The notes: generated from the sequence alone by a model not told the origin. A DNA stretch of 64,000 nucleotides from Morococcus cerebrosus (GCF_022749515.1 NZ_CP094242.1:2170001-2234000); one strand, 5' to 3'; counted from the stretch's first letter, positions 1 to 9,874 are shown. Numbers and translations are program-made.

Positions 1-783
1 AGCGATTTCGACCCGTTCGAACACACCGTACCGCAGGCAGACATGGTCGAAATCGACCGCTACGCCTTAGTATTGGCGCGTCAGCTGCAAGAGCGTCTGG
101 CAGGCGACTTCTATCCGCGCTATGCCTTCCACTTCGCCGTGAAAGACATCGTCGCCTTCTGCTCGGAAGACTTGGGCGCGTTCTACCTCGACATCCTGAA
201 AGACCGCCTCTACACCACCAAAGCCGACAGCCACGCCCGCCGCAGCGCGCAAACCGCCCTGTATCACATCACGCGCAGCCTAGTTCTCTTGATTGCACCG
301 ATTTTGTGTTTCACCGGCGAAGAAGCGTGGGACATCATCGGCGGCGGCGAAGAAGACAGCGTCCTCTTCCACACTTGGCACGAGTTCCCACCCATCAACG
401 AGAAAGCCGAAGCCGAACTGGTGAAAAAATGGACGGCAGTCCGCGAAGCCCGCGAAGCCGTAACCGCCGCCATCGAGCCTTTGCGCGCCGACAAAACCGT
501 CGGTTCGTCCTTGCAGGCAGAAGCCGAAATCACCGCGCCGGAAGCCACCGCCGACTACCTGAACGCCTTGGGCGAAGAATTGCGCTTTGCCCTCTTGGTG
601 TCCAAAGTCGAAGTCAAAACCGGCAGCGAACTTGCCGTTACCGCCAAAGCCAGCGACGGCGAAAAATGCGAACGCTGCTGGCACTACACCCACGATATCG
701 GCTCAGTCGCAGGCCATGAAACCATCTGCAAACGCTGCGCCGAGAATGTCGACGGCAAAGGCGAAGAGCGGCATTACGCTTAA
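1..783 (+). CDS. ileS: Isoleucyl-tRNA synthetase, C-terminal part (partial, cut by window edge)
   Basis: The reading frame is open from base 1, so only the last 260 residues of this ~930-residue cytoplasmic enzyme are here. It charges tRNA-Ile with isoleucine. The visible part is the helical anticodon-binding domain (ALVLARQLQERL, FAVKDIVAFC, DRLYTTKADSHARRSAQ) followed by the C-terminal zinc finger with two CxxC pairs (CERC near base 668 and CKRC near 730), typical of bacterial IleRS. The first ATG in the window (43) is internal, not the start. A DUS hairpin follows, shared with convergent miaB. Confidence 0.97.
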   Translation, partial: SDFDPFEHTVPQADMVEIDRYALVLARQLQERLAGDFYPRYAFHFAVKDIVAFCSEDLGAFYLDILKDRLYTTKADSHARRSAQTALYHITRSLVLLIAPILCFTGEEAWDIIGGGEEDSVLFHTWHEFPPINEKAEAELVKKWTAVREAREAVTAAIEPLRADKTVGSSLQAEAEITAPEATADYLNALGEELRFALLVSKVEVKTGSELAVTAKASDGEKCERCWHYTHDIGSVAGHETICKRCAENVDGKGEERHYA

Positions 784-960
784 GTGCTGCCGACATTTGA
801 TTTTCGAAGTGGATTTTTGTTTGAAAAGCGGCAAAATCAAGCTGGAAACCGCAGCAAGATTGGATACCTTGCGAGAATTTCCAACGCGGAAGATGCCACT
901 TTAAGAACAAAAAGATACAGAAATTATTGAATATCGACAGACTCTCAGGTCGTCTGAAAA

Positions 961-1002
961 AAGGTCGTCTGAAAACCAAGATACAAGTTTTCAGACGACC
1001 TT
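961..1002. terminator. DUS-pair hairpin terminator between ileS and miaB
   Basis: Inverted copies of AAGGTCGTCTGAAAAC form a long stem flanked by A and T runs, placed between convergent genes so it can serve both strands. A further single DUS lies just before it at 947-959. Confidence 0.85.
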
Positions 1003-1020
1003 TGCTATGGCGAAACGGCT

Positions 1021-2349
1021 TTACGCTTCAACCGGTTTGCCGCGCAGGGAGAAGGTGTAGGCTTCGGTGATTTCCAAATCGATCATTTGGTTGATCATAT
1101 CGGGCGTGCCGGTGAAGTTGACCACGCGGTTGTTGGCGGTACGGGCTTGAAGCTGGTCGGGGTCTTTTTTGGAGATGCCTTCGACCAGACAGCGTTGTAC
1201 GGTACCTATCATGGTTTGGTTGATGCGGGCGGTTTCGGCTTCGATGACTTCGTTCAGGGCTTCGAGGCGGCGCACTTTTTCGGCGTGCGGGGTGTCGTCC
1301 GGCAGGTTGGCGGCAGGTGTGCCGGGGCGCGGGCTGTAAATGAAGACGAAGCTCAAATCGAAGGCAATGTCTTTCACCAGCTTCAGGGTTTGCTCGAACT
1401 CGCGCTCGGTTTCGCCGGGGAAGCCGACGATGAAGTCGCTGCTCAGGCACAAGTCGGGGCGGATGGCGCGCAGTTTGCGGATGATGGATTTGTATTCCAA
1501 GGCGGTGTAGCCGCGTTTCATCGCGCTCAATACGCGGTCGGAACCGCTTTGAATCGGCAGGTGCAGGTGCGACACCAGCTTGGGCAGGTCGCGGTAGCAC
1601 TCGATAATCGAGTCGGTAAACTCGCGCGGGTGGCTGGTGGTAAAGCGCATACGCTCGATGCCGGGGATTTCGTGGACGATGCGCAGCAGGGTGGCGAAGT
1701 CGCAGATTTCGCCGTCTTCCATTTCGCCGCGATAGGCGTTGACGTTTTGTCCTAACAGGTTGATTTCTTTAACGCCTTGCTGGGCGAGGTTGGCGATTTC
1801 GGTCAAAACGTCGTTCAGCGGGCGGGAGAACTCTTCGCCGCGGGTGTAGGGGACGACGCAGAACGAGCAGTATTTGGAACAGCCTTCCATGATGGATACG
1901 AATGCTGCGCCGCCTTCGACGCGGGCGGGCGGCAGGTGGTCGAATTTTTCGATTTCGGGGAAGGAAATATCGACTTGCGACAGGCCGCTGGTTTCTTTAT
2001 CCACAATCATTTTGGGCAGGCGGTGCAGCGTTTGCGGGCCGAAGACGACGTCCACATAAGGCGCGCGTTTGATGATGTTTTCGCCTTCTTGGGAGGCGAC
2101 GCAGCCGGCAACGCCGATGATGAGGTCGGGATTTTTTTCTTTGAGCGGGCGCACTCGGCCTAAGTCGGAGAACACTTTTTCCTGCGCTTTTTCGCGCACG
2201 GAGCAGGTGTTGAAGAGGATGATGTCGGCTTCGTCAGCTTCGGTCACTTGTTCGATGCCGCCGTTTTCCTCGGCGAGTACGGCGAGCATTTTTTCACTGT
2301 CGTATTCGTTCATTTGGCAGCCGAAGGTGCGGATAAATACTTTTTTCAT
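1021..2349 (-). CDS. miaB: tRNA-2-methylthio-N6-dimethylallyladenosine synthase MiaB
   Basis: A 442-residue radical-SAM methylthiotransferase that adds the 2-methylthio group to i6A37 of tRNAs reading UNN codons. The N-terminal UPF0004 domain has its three cluster cysteines in FGCQMN, NTCSVRE and GVAGCVA. The radical-SAM CxxxCxxC motif is CSKYCSFC, followed by VVPYTRGEE, and a TRAM domain closes the protein ([11 protein letters not shown] onward). An upstream ATG in frame adds 54 residues of non-MiaB sequence, so the start at [14 protein letters not shown] was chosen; it gives the usual family length. It stands alone, convergent with ileS. Confidence 0.96.
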   Translation of the reverse strand: MKKVFIRTFGCQMNEYDSEKMLAVLAEENGGIEQVTEADEADIILFNTCSVREKAQEKVFSDLGRVRPLKEKNPDLIIGVAGCVASQEGENIIKRAPYVDVVFGPQTLHRLPKMIVDKETSGLSQVDISFPEIEKFDHLPPARVEGGAAFVSIMEGCSKYCSFCVVPYTRGEEFSRPLNDVLTEIANLAQQGVKEINLLGQNVNAYRGEMEDGEICDFATLLRIVHEIPGIERMRFTTSHPREFTDSIIECYRDLPKLVSHLHLPIQSGSDRVLSAMKRGYTALEYKSIIRKLRAIRPDLCLSSDFIVGFPGETEREFEQTLKLVKDIAFDLSFVFIYSPRPGTPAANLPDDTPHAEKVRRLEALNEVIEAETARINQTMIGTVQRCLVEGISKKDPDQLQARTANNRVVNFTGTPDMINQMIDLEITEAYTFSLRGKPVEA

Positions 2350-2552
2350 GGTTTGTGTCTTTCTCAGGTAGCCCGTAATTGCGGGGCTGATTGTTATGGA
2401 AATCTTGATTTCAGACGACCTTGGGGAAGGCTTGGCGGGTCGTCTGAAACACTGATTCGTCAGGGCGCAAAAATGCGCGGTTGCGCTGCTGCGGCTGCAA
2501 CAGCCAACCACGCGGTGTGTGCTTGGGTCGTCTGAAACGGGCAGGCGGCGGC

Positions 2553-2960
2553 TTATTGCGCGTCTTGCTTAATCTCGTCGCGGACTTCTTTTTGCGCGGT
2601 AAAACGGGAGGCTTCGTCGTCGGTCAAAACCCATACTTCGCGCACGAGGGCGTTGGTGTCGTTGTGTTTGAAGGCGATGGTTTTGCCGGTTTTTCCCGCC
2701 AGCCGCCCCATCGGGATGAAGCGGTCGTTTTCGTCGTGGATTTTGGTGAAACGGGTAATCTGCAGCTTGGCGGAATTGCCGTCGGCAAGGCCCAGCGTCA
2801 AGAGGCGCGTCCATGAGAAGCCGCCACGGCTCACTTTCAGATAAGGCAGTTCGACCTGTTTCAAAACCGCCGCGTCCATATCGCTCGGCAGCTTGCGCTG
2901 GGCGGCGTAGGAGACGGTGGAAACCAAAAGGGTAAGCATTAAAATGAATCCGCGTAACAT
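2553..2960 (-). CDS. Small exported protein of unknown function
   Basis: 135 residues starting with a clear signal peptide ([20 protein letters not shown], likely cut after the last Ala), so the mature protein is probably periplasmic. The rest is soluble and basic, with no cysteine and no motif I can assign. It includes [18 protein letters not shown] and [14 protein letters not shown]. It lies between two DUS-rich gaps upstream of miaB and divergent from hemL. I do not recognise a family; the signal peptide and clean codon structure support a real gene. Confidence 0.75.
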   Translation of the reverse strand: MLRGFILMLTLLVSTVSYAAQRKLPSDMDAAVLKQVELPYLKVSRGGFSWTRLLTLGLADGNSAKLQITRFTKIHDENDRFIPMGRLAGKTGKTIAFKHNDTNALVREVWVLTDDEASRFTAQKEVRDEIKQDAQ

Positions 2961-3172
2961 GATGTTTTCTTTATGGTATAAATGGGTGCGGATTATAGCA
3001 CAAACGCTTCAAATATGAACAGAGTGATTGTTTTTACAGAACAATTTTCATTTTCAGATACGGCGTTGCGCCGTGGCGGTTTGGGCTTTTGGGGTCGTCT
3101 GAAACGGCTGGCGCGGGCAATCTGATGATAAAATACCGCTTATTTTTCAGACGACCTCAGAAAGAACCCGCT

Positions 3173-4456
3173 ATGAACCGTAACGAAATCCTGTTTGACC
3201 GTGCCAAAGCCATCATCCCCGGCGGCGTGAATTCTCCCGTCCGCGCATTCGGCAGCGTCGGCGGCGTGCCGCGCTTCATCAAAAAAGCCGAAGGCGCGTA
3301 TGTTTGGGACGAAAACGGCACGCGCTACACCGATTACGTCGGTTCGTGGGGGCCTGCGATTGTCGGACACGCGCACCCCGAAGTCATCGAAGCCGTGCGC
3401 GAAGCCGCGTTGGGCGGTTTGTCATTCGGCGCGCCCACCGAAGGCGAAATCGTCATCGCCGAAGAAATCGCCAAAATCATGCCGTCCGTCGAACGGCTGC
3501 GCCTCGTCAGCTCCGGCACCGAAGCGACCATGACCGCCATCCGCCTCGCACGCGGCTTTACCGGACGCGACAAAATCATCAAGTTCGAAGGCTGCTACCA
3601 CGGCCATTCCGACAGCCTGCTCGTCAAAGCCGGCAGCGGCCTGCTCACCTTCGGCAACCCGTCTTCCGCAGGCGTTCCCGCCGATTTTACGAAACACACC
3701 TTAGTCCTCGAATACAACAACACCACCCAACTCGAAGAAGCGTTCGCCCGCAACGGCGACGAAATCGCCTGCGTCATCCTCGAACCCTTCGTCGGCAATA
3801 TGAACCTGGTCCGCCCGACCGAAGCCTTCGTCAAAGCCCTGCGCGAATTGACCGAAAAACACGGCGCGGTGTTGATTTACGACGAAGTGATGACCGGCTT
3901 CCGCGTCGCGCTCGGCGGCGCGCAGTCGCTGCACGGCATCACGCCCGACCTGACCACGATGGGCAAAGTCATCGGCGGCGGTATGCCGCTTGCCGCGTTC
4001 GGCGGACGCAAAGACATCATGGAATGCATTTCCCCGCTGGGCGGCGTGTATCAGGCAGGCACCTTGTCGGGCAACCCGATTGCCGTCGCCGCAGGCTTGA
4101 AAACGCTCGAAATCATCCAGCGCGAAGGCTTCTACGAAAATCTGACCGCCTTGACCCGCCGCCTCGCCGACGGGCTTGCCGCCGCCGCCAAAGCGCACGG
4201 CATCGAGTTCACCGCCGACAGCGTGGGCGGTATGTTCGGCCTGTATTTCGCCGCCCATGCCCCGCAAAACTACGGCGACATGGCGCGTTCCAATATTGAC
4301 GCCTTCAAACGCTTCTTCCACGGCATGCTCGACCGCAACACCGCCTTCGGCCCGTCCGCCTACGAAGCAGGCTTCGTCTCCGCCGCGCACACGCCCGAGC
4401 TGATTGACGAAACCATCGCCACCGCGCATCAAGTGTTCGCGGAAATGGCGAAATAA
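3173..4456 (+). CDS. hemL: Glutamate-1-semialdehyde 2,1-aminomutase
   Basis: A 427-residue PLP enzyme of the C5 haem pathway that turns glutamate-1-semialdehyde into 5-aminolevulinate in the cytoplasm. It begins [20 protein letters not shown]. It has the class-III aminotransferase signature [18 protein letters not shown] and the PLP-lysine context [12 protein letters not shown]. The open frame extends upstream to 3089, but that stretch crosses a DUS and is not conserved, so 3173 was taken as the start; it gives the usual family length. The gap upstream holds DUS copies on both strands (3093-3104 and 3147-3158). Confidence 0.97.
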   Translation: MNRNEILFDRAKAIIPGGVNSPVRAFGSVGGVPRFIKKAEGAYVWDENGTRYTDYVGSWGPAIVGHAHPEVIEAVREAALGGLSFGAPTEGEIVIAEEIAKIMPSVERLRLVSSGTEATMTAIRLARGFTGRDKIIKFEGCYHGHSDSLLVKAGSGLLTFGNPSSAGVPADFTKHTLVLEYNNTTQLEEAFARNGDEIACVILEPFVGNMNLVRPTEAFVKALRELTEKHGAVLIYDEVMTGFRVALGGAQSLHGITPDLTTMGKVIGGGMPLAAFGGRKDIMECISPLGGVYQAGTLSGNPIAVAAGLKTLEIIQREGFYENLTALTRRLADGLAAAAKAHGIEFTADSVGGMFGLYFAAHAPQNYGDMARSNIDAFKRFFHGMLDRNTAFGPSAYEAGFVSAAHTPELIDETIATAHQVFAEMAK

Positions 4457-4488
4457 GGCGAAGCGCATCCGCAGAAGCAGGTGTGATT

Positions 4489-4645
4489 TATAGTGGATTA
4501 ACTTTAAATCAGGACAAGGCGACGAAGCCGCAGACAGTACAGACAGTACGGAACCGATTCACTTGGTGCTTCAGCACCTTAGAGAATCGTTCTCTTTGAG
4601 CTAAGGCGAGGCAACGCCGTACTGGTTTAAAGTTAATCCACTATA
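4489..4645. repeat. Correia repeat enclosed element (CREE), full-length 157 bp
   Basis: Bounded by the CREE inverted repeat TATAGTGGATTAA at the left and its complement TTAATCCACTATA at the right. The inside has the typical CAGGACAAGGCGACGAAGCC and GGCGAGGCAACGCC segments and the ~50-bp central block missing from the two short copies in this window. It sits just after hemL and before a DUS hairpin. The element is a non-coding MITE; the unit is processed by RNase III in related species. Confidence 0.93.
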
Positions 4646-4651
4646 CATAGC

Positions 4652-4695
4652 AAAGGTCGTCTGAAAACCTAGATTTAGGTTTTCAGACGACCTTT
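4652..4695. terminator. DUS-pair hairpin terminator after hemL
   Basis: Inverted DUS arms AAAGGTCGTCTGAAAACCTA and complement, ending in a T run. It lies downstream of the CREE and is probably the hemL terminator. Confidence 0.8.
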
Positions 4696-4848
4696 TAAAT
4701 TTGAAGCGATACCCGAAAATACCTTATCGCCTCCCGCAAGTCTGATGTCGGTATTCAACAACGCTGTAATCAGGAAGCAGCCGCATCGAAGGCCAACATT
4801 CTGCGGCATACAGGAAACAAAAATCATATCTGCTTTAAAGGCAAGGTC
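4696..4848. other. Non-coding stretch between hemL terminator and IS copy A
   Basis: No credible gene. It ends in AAGGTC, the left half of a DUS broken by the IS1655-like insertion that starts at 4849. Confidence 0.6.
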
Positions 4849-5928
4849 GGCGGATTCGCATTTGAAGTGCAACTTTCCATAACAGAAAAAGGCCAGTATG
4901 CGGTAGCATACGGCCTTTCCTGCAAGAAAGATTGCCATGAGCTACACACAACTGACCCAAGACGAACGATACCATATCCAATACCTGTCCCGCCACTGCA
5001 CCATCGCCGAAATCGCCAAACAGCTCAACCGCCACAAAAGCACCATCAGCCGAGAAATCAAGCGGCACTGCATCCAAGGACAGCAATACAGCGCCGATAA
5101 AGCCCAACGGCAAAACCGGCTGACCAAACAGCACCGGCGAAAACCCTATAAGCTCGATTCGCAGCTGGTTCAACACATCGACACCCTTATCCGCCGCAAA
5201 CTCAGTCCCGAACAAGTATGTGCCTACCTGCATAAACACCACGGGATCACACTCCATCACAGCACCGTTTACCGCTACCTCCGCCAAGACAAAAGCAACG
5301 GCGGCACTTTGTGGCAACACCTCAGAATATGCAGCAAACCCTACCGCAAACGCTACGGCAGCACATGGACCAGAGGCAAAGTGCCCGACCGCGTCGGCAT
5401 AGAAAACCGACCTGCTATCGTCGACCAGAAAACCCGCATCGGCGATTGGGAGGCCGACACCATCGTCGGCAAAAATCAGAAAAGCGCGTTATTGACCTTG
5501 GTCGAACGCACTACCCGCTACACCATCATCTGCAAATTAAAGAACTTAAAAGCCGAAGACACTGCCCGGGCGGCCATTAGGGTATTAAAGGCATATAAAG
5601 CCAGAGTCCACACCATCACCATGGATAACGGCAAAGAGTTCTACCAACACACCAAAATAGCCAAAGCCTTGAAGGCGAAAACCTATTTTTGCCGCCCTTA
5701 CCATTCTTGGGAGAAAGGGCTGAATGAGAACACCAATGGACTCATCCGGCAATATTTCCCCAAACAAACCGATTTCCGAAACATCAGCGATCGGGAGATA
5801 CGCAGGGTTCAAGATGAGTTGAACCACCGGCCGAGAAAAACACTTGGCTACGAAACGCCAAGTGTTTTATTCTTAAATCTGTTCCAACCACTGGTACCCT
5901 AGTGTTGCACTTGAAATCCGAATCCAAG
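4849..5928 (+). mobile_element. IS1655-like insertion sequence (IS30 family), copy A, 1080 bp
   Basis: The ends are GGCGGATTCGCATTTGAAG on the left and the imperfect complement CTTGAAATCCGAATCCAAG on the right. The target duplication is GTC (4846-4848 and 5929-5931). Removing the element and one GTC restores an intact DUS (AAGGTCGTCTGAAAG) that forms one arm of the hairpin at 5926-5967. Inside the left end, a hairpin (about 4889-4915, arms AAAGGCC/GGCCTTT) precedes the transposase start, as expected for a shield against outside transcription. Confidence 0.93.
4937..5902 (+). CDS. IS30-family transposase (copy A)
   Basis: 321 residues, intact. The N-terminal helix-turn-helix (about residues 5-45, LTQDERYHIQYLSRHCTIAE) recognises the ends. 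The DDE catalytic core has D174 in WEADTIVG, D230 in ITMDNGKEF and E264 in NENTNG, 33 residues after D230, the spacing of IS30 enzymes. The start follows the internal hairpin and an AAGAAAG leader. The coding 3' end contains a perfect stem (AAAACACTTGGC ... GCCAAGTGTTTT, about 5837-5868) that looks like an intrinsic terminator. Nearly identical to copy C, differing by D/N in VP[DN]RVG. Confidence 0.96.
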   Translation: MSYTQLTQDERYHIQYLSRHCTIAEIAKQLNRHKSTISREIKRHCIQGQQYSADKAQRQNRLTKQHRRKPYKLDSQLVQHIDTLIRRKLSPEQVCAYLHKHHGITLHHSTVYRYLRQDKSNGGTLWQHLRICSKPYRKRYGSTWTRGKVPDRVGIENRPAIVDQKTRIGDWEADTIVGKNQKSALLTLVERTTRYTIICKLKNLKAEDTARAAIRVLKAYKARVHTITMDNGKEFYQHTKIAKALKAKTYFCRPYHSWEKGLNENTNGLIRQYFPKQTDFRNISDREIRRVQDELNHRPRKTLGYETPSVLFLNLFQPLVP

Positions 5929-5967
5929 GTCGTCTGAAAGCCTGAATTCAGGCTTTCAGACGACCTT
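5926..5967. terminator. DUS-pair hairpin, left arm rebuilt by IS copy A
   Basis: AAGGTCGTCTGAAAGCCTG and complement. The first three bases of the left arm are the end of the IS; the remainder is the original locus. It lies 17 bp from the 3' end of the minus-strand AEC transporter gene, for which it is the likely terminator. Confidence 0.85.
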
Positions 5968-5983
5968 GCCTTGCCCTCCCCTT

Positions 5984-6916
5984 TTAAACCATCGCTTGAT
6001 ACAACGCAATCATCAGCGGCATGGTGATGACGCACAGCAGCGTGGTGATGCCGTAAATTGCGCTGGCCTTACGGGCGTTCTGACCATAAACCATCGCCAT
6101 TTGGGTAACAGTGGACGCGGCTGGGCTGACGGTGGCGAGGAAGCTGATAAGGACGACGGTATCGCTGTGCCCGCCGAGGTGCGCGATGCCCGAAATTTTG
6201 ACAAACACCAGCAGAATCAGCGGGATAAGCATCAGACGCAGGAAGGCAACGAGGTAAATCCGTTTGGAGAGGACGATTTCTTTAAGCGGCAGCGAGGCAA
6301 TCAACATTCCGGCAACGAGCATGGCGACCGGACCTATCATGCTGCCGACGGTGGCGAGCGTGTTGTCGATGATGTGCGGCAGTTTGATTTGGAAGGCAAA
6401 CATGAACACGCCGATAAAGATGGAAAGGATGTTGATGTTGGTCAGTACGGTTTTCCACGCAAGATTGCCACGCCCGCAAAGCAGCAGGCGCAAGTGCGTC
6501 CAGAAAAGGAACATTTGGACGATGATGAAGCCGCTGGTGTAAATCACCCATTGCGGTCCGAAAATGGACATCACCAGCGGGATGATGAGGTTGCCGGAAT
6601 TGGTGTAAACCGTGGCAGCGTGTTCGAGCGTATCGAGCTTGAACAGGATTTTGAAAAGCCTGCCCAGCGCGATCAGCAGGATGTGGAACTCGACCGCCAA
6701 GGCGACCGAGAGTTTCAACCCGTCAACGATGTCGGGCGTGTTCTCGATTTGGAAAGCGTGAATCATCACCGACGGGCTGATGAGGTAGAGCGCGATGACG
6801 GAGAGCGTGCGGCTGTGTTCGGAGGTCAGAAGCTTGAATTTCACCAACGCCATGCCCATCAGGACGATCAGGGTCAGCTCGGTGATTTTGCCGGCGAGGA
6901 GCAGGGCGGTTTCCAT
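5984..6916 (-). CDS. AEC-family (auxin efflux carrier-type) permease
   Basis: 310 residues, almost entirely hydrophobic with about ten membrane segments in two similar halves. These include ITELTLIVLMGMALVKF at the N terminus, TNSGNLIIPLVMSIFG in the middle and FLATVSPAASTVTQMAMVYG near the end. The N-containing and P-containing unwound helix motifs fit the AEC/BASS transporter fold. Relatives move malate, malonate or other organic anions; the substrate here cannot be read from sequence. It is divergent from nadA and lies between two inverted IS1655-like copies. Confidence 0.85.
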   Translation of the reverse strand: METALLLAGKITELTLIVLMGMALVKFKLLTSEHSRTLSVIALYLISPSVMIHAFQIENTPDIVDGLKLSVALAVEFHILLIALGRLFKILFKLDTLEHAATVYTNSGNLIIPLVMSIFGPQWVIYTSGFIIVQMFLFWTHLRLLLCGRGNLAWKTVLTNINILSIFIGVFMFAFQIKLPHIIDNTLATVGSMIGPVAMLVAGMLIASLPLKEIVLSKRIYLVAFLRLMLIPLILLVFVKISGIAHLGGHSDTVVLISFLATVSPAASTVTQMAMVYGQNARKASAIYGITTLLCVITMPLMIALYQAMV

Positions 6917-7433
6917 AGCTTATCCGTATCCGTATCTGAATATAGAAAAGGAATTTTATAGCAAATCGCAGCTTTCGTTATCCATAAAGCCCCGGTTTTC
7001 CAAGCTATATCGCCATCACTATGCAGACCCCTATAAATAAAAGGCAAAAGGGTCGTCTGAAACCTATTTAAGCCTTATGCCAGAATACCAGAACCTTGCC
7101 GACAACAAGTACATCATCCTCATACGCAAGAGAAATTCTTTACAAAAATTAAAACATTTACTTGTAGTAGTAAAATGCCAAATGCATCCTAATAGTCAAA
7201 TAAAAATACCGTTCGTCGCTTTTTCCCCACAAATTGATAAAAATAGAAATTTAAAATATTTTCTACCAAACAAGGTAATACCCATCAAAAAACCCAAAAA
7301 TCAAATTAAAATATCATATATTTCATATACTTATTATTCTATTGCAATTTATTGCATCAAAATACATTTCAAAAAAATCGAAGAATACAGACCTATGCGC
7401 CCCTGTTCCCACTATAAAAAATGACACAAGCCT
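6917..7433. other. AT-rich non-coding region upstream of nadA
   Basis: About 0.5 kb without a credible gene. A single DUS lies at about 7050-7062. From about 7100 to 7430 the composition is strikingly A+T rich with many A runs, unlike the GC-rich neighbours. An open frame at 7077-7424 has low-complexity Lys/Ile content and is not believed. No TAAA tandem tract like the phase-variation repeat of meningococcal nadA is visible. Confidence 0.6.
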
Positions 7434-7461
7434 TGATTTTTAATTTCGTACTTTTACAATA
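7434..7461 (+). promoter_or_regulatory. Candidate nadA promoter
   Basis: TTGATT (7434-7439), 16-bp spacer, TACAAT (7456-7461), about 125 bp before the nadA start. Inference from motif only. Confidence 0.35.
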
Positions 7462-7586
7462 TGCATTGAAACTTTTCTTGGCGATTATTAAGTTCCAGCC
7501 CGAAACGGCATAATCCTTTTACAGTTTACGGGGAGCCGCCGGAAAAGCATCAACGTCCCTACACCCACCATACAAAGGTAAAAAAC

Positions 7587-9818
7587 ATGAAAAAATTCAA
7601 TGTAAAAGTATTGAGCATGGCTGTTACAGCAGCCGTAGCAAGCGGCGCAGCGGGAGCGGCTGAACAAAACTTTGCAGCAGCGGTTGGCGGCAAAGACGAT
7701 CAAGGTCAAGCAGCGTTTTTTACTGTCTTCGGCGAAGGCACAACATATGATAAAGGTACCGGTAAGCTGACTTTCAAAAAAGATAGCGATGCCCTGCTTT
7801 TGAAAACCTTAGAGTTAGAACAAACCATTAATGGTTTTGCATCTGGTTCAAATTTCATCACAACTGATGCTAATGGCAACAAAACCGTCCGCGAAGCCAC
7901 TAATGAAGATGTTGAAGCCGATGAGTTTAAAGGACTGGGCTTGAAAGAAGTTGTCGCAGCACACGATGAAGCATTGGGTGACTTGACTGAAACCGTCAAC
8001 GAAAACAGCGAAGCATTGGTGAAAACTGCAGAAGTCGTTAATACCATCAGCGCAGATGTAAATGCCAATAAAGCAGCATTGGAAGAGCAAAAAGAAGCTA
8101 ACGAAGGCTTCAACAATGCTATTGCCAGCTTGGACAAAGACATCGGTGATCTTGCCTCGGCAGGTAAAGCTGCGATGGAAGCTTTAGAAGTTAACCGCCA
8201 AGACATTGATGCCAACAAAACAGCAATCGAAACTAAAGCTGATAAAGCTGACTTCGAAGAATTGGCAAAATACACTGCCGACATGGGCAAAAAAGTTAAC
8301 GACATCGGTGATGAAGTAACTGCCCTGAGCGATGCAACTAACGCAGCCATCACTCGTCACGATAAAGACATCATTGACTTGGCACAAGCAGGTCTAAAAG
8401 CAACTGAGGCTTTGGAAGCCAACCGTAAAGATATTGATGCCAATAAACAAGGCATCGTTGACTTGGCGAAGGGCTTGCAGCTTGCTGCAGAAGCTGTAGA
8501 AGACAATCGTAAAGAAATTGATGCCAATAAAGCGGCAATTGAAACTAAAGCCGACAAAGCTGACTTCGAAGAATTGGCAAAATACACTGACAATATGGGC
8601 AAAAAAGTTAACGACATCGGTGATGAAGTAACTGCCCTGAGCGACGCAACTAGCGCGGCTATTACTCGTCACGATAAAGACATCGTTGACTTGGCACAAG
8701 CAGGTCTGAAAGCAACAGAGGCTTTGGAAGCCAACCGTAAAGATATTGATGCCAATAAACAAGGCATCGTTGACTTGGCGAAGGGCTTGCAGCTTGCTGC
8801 AGAGGCTGTAGAAGACAATCGTAAAGAAATTGATGCCAATAAAGCGGCAATTGAAACTAAAGCCGACAAAGCTGACTTCGAAGAATTGGCAAAATACACT
8901 GACAATATGGGCAAAAAAGTTAACGACATCGGTGATGAAGTAACTGCCCTGAGCGATGCAACTAACGCAGCCATCACTCGTCACGATAAAGATATCGTTG
9001 ACTTGGCACAAGCAGGTCTAAAAGCAACTGAGGCTTTGGAAGCCAACCGTAAAGATATTGATGCCAATAAAGCGGCAATCGCTGAAAATACTGCCAAACT
9101 TGAAGAGCAAAAAGAAGCTAACGAAGGCTTCAACAATGCTATTGCCAGCTTGGATGAAGACATCATTACTTTGAAAAAAGCAGATTTGGCTGCAGCTGAT
9201 GCTTTGAAGGCTCACCGCACAGATATCGATGCCAACAAAGCAGCAATTGAGACCAAAGCTGATAAGACTGCTGTAGAAAGCGTAAGAACAATAGCTGTTG
9301 AAGCTCAAAAATCAGCTCAAGCGGCAAAAGGTGCTGTTGAAGTTGCCCAAAAATCTGCCGAAACTGCTGACAGCCACGCCAAAGCTGCACAAACCGCTGC
9401 TGCCAAAGCTCAAGAAAGTGCCGATACCAATGCGGTACAAATTGCAGCCAATACTAAGCAAATCGATACTAACAAAACCGATATTGCTGCATTGCAAACT
9501 GCAAATGGTCAACACGCTGCAGGTATTGCTAAAAACTCAGCACGCATCGATAGCCTGGATAAAAACGTAGCGAACCTGCGTAAAGAGACCCGCCAAGGTC
9601 TGGCAGCACAAGCAGCCCTCAGCGGCCTGTTCCAACCTTACAGCGTCGGTAAATTCAATGTTACTGCTGCTTTGGGTGGTTTCAAATCTGATACCGCAGT
9701 TGCTGTGGGTGCAGGTTATCGCTTCAATGAAAACTTTGCAGCTAAAGCCGGTCTTGCAGTGGGTACCTCTTCAGGCGGCTCTGCATCTTACAACGTAGGT
9801 TTGAACTACGAATGGTAA
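7587..9818 (+). CDS. nadA: NadA-like trimeric autotransporter adhesin with expanded coiled-coil stalk
   Basis: 743 residues; outer-membrane adhesin of the YadA/NadA class. The signal peptide is residues 1-24. A head region follows with the NadA-like stretch [16 protein letters not shown] and TVNENSEAL. The long heptad-rich stalk is built from a 104-residue (312-bp) tandem unit beginning [10 protein letters not shown] at residues 221, 325 and 429 (the third partial), with further [13 protein letters not shown] repeats. The membrane anchor (~673-743) is preceded by [20 protein letters not shown] and ends VGLNYEW, as in meningococcal NadA. Meningococcal NadA is about 360-405 residues, so this one has a much longer stalk. 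It is flanked on both sides by IS1655-like elements. The nadA symbol is by recalled similarity at both ends and implies homology, not proven function. Confidence 0.85.
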   Translation: MKKFNVKVLSMAVTAAVASGAAGAAEQNFAAAVGGKDDQGQAAFFTVFGEGTTYDKGTGKLTFKKDSDALLLKTLELEQTINGFASGSNFITTDANGNKTVREATNEDVEADEFKGLGLKEVVAAHDEALGDLTETVNENSEALVKTAEVVNTISADVNANKAALEEQKEANEGFNNAIASLDKDIGDLASAGKAAMEALEVNRQDIDANKTAIETKADKADFEELAKYTADMGKKVNDIGDEVTALSDATNAAITRHDKDIIDLAQAGLKATEALEANRKDIDANKQGIVDLAKGLQLAAEAVEDNRKEIDANKAAIETKADKADFEELAKYTDNMGKKVNDIGDEVTALSDATSAAITRHDKDIVDLAQAGLKATEALEANRKDIDANKQGIVDLAKGLQLAAEAVEDNRKEIDANKAAIETKADKADFEELAKYTDNMGKKVNDIGDEVTALSDATNAAITRHDKDIVDLAQAGLKATEALEANRKDIDANKAAIAENTAKLEEQKEANEGFNNAIASLDEDIITLKKADLAAADALKAHRTDIDANKAAIETKADKTAVESVRTIAVEAQKSAQAAKGAVEVAQKSAETADSHAKAAQTAAAKAQESADTNAVQIAANTKQIDTNKTDIAALQTANGQHAAGIAKNSARIDSLDKNVANLRKETRQGLAAQAALSGLFQPYSVGKFNVTAALGGFKSDTAVAVGAGYRFNENFAAKAGLAVGTSSGGSASYNVGLNYEW
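8247..9080 (+). repeat. 312-bp tandem repeat in nadA stalk
   Basis: GCTGACTTCGAAGAATTGGC recurs at 8247, 8559 and 8871, exactly 312 bp apart. Two full units and a partial third are nearly identical in bases, implying recent duplication or gene conversion. In-frame (104 codons) gain or loss would change stalk length without frameshift. Confidence 0.9.
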
Positions 9819-9846
9819 TATTCTTCGTAGAACTGACCTAAATTGA

Positions 9847-9874
9847 CCCGCAGCTTCGGCTGCGGGTTTTTTAT
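9847..9874 (+). terminator. Intrinsic terminator of nadA
   Basis: CCCGCAGC-TTCG-GCTGCGGG stem with UUCG tetraloop followed by a T run; 28 bp after the nadA stop codon. Confidence 0.93.

Noticed and set aside
4675..4938. 87-residue minus-strand frame beside IS copy A
   Set aside because: Spans a DUS hairpin, the disrupted DUS and the IS end; composition not coding-like.
4846..5931. 7-bp duplication AAGGTCG at IS ends
   Set aside because: Copies A, B and D alone could suggest it, but copy C shows the element itself ends in AAG and duplicates 3 bp; the longer match is the reconstituted DUS.
7077..7424. 115-residue open frame upstream of nadA
   Set aside because: Low-complexity Lys/Ile/Tyr-rich translation in an AT-rich block with no clear ribosome site; expected by chance at that composition.
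8247..9080. 312-bp repeats considered as an assembly error or CRISPR
   Set aside because: In-frame stalk repeats of a trimeric autotransporter with distinct point differences between units; no spacer structure.
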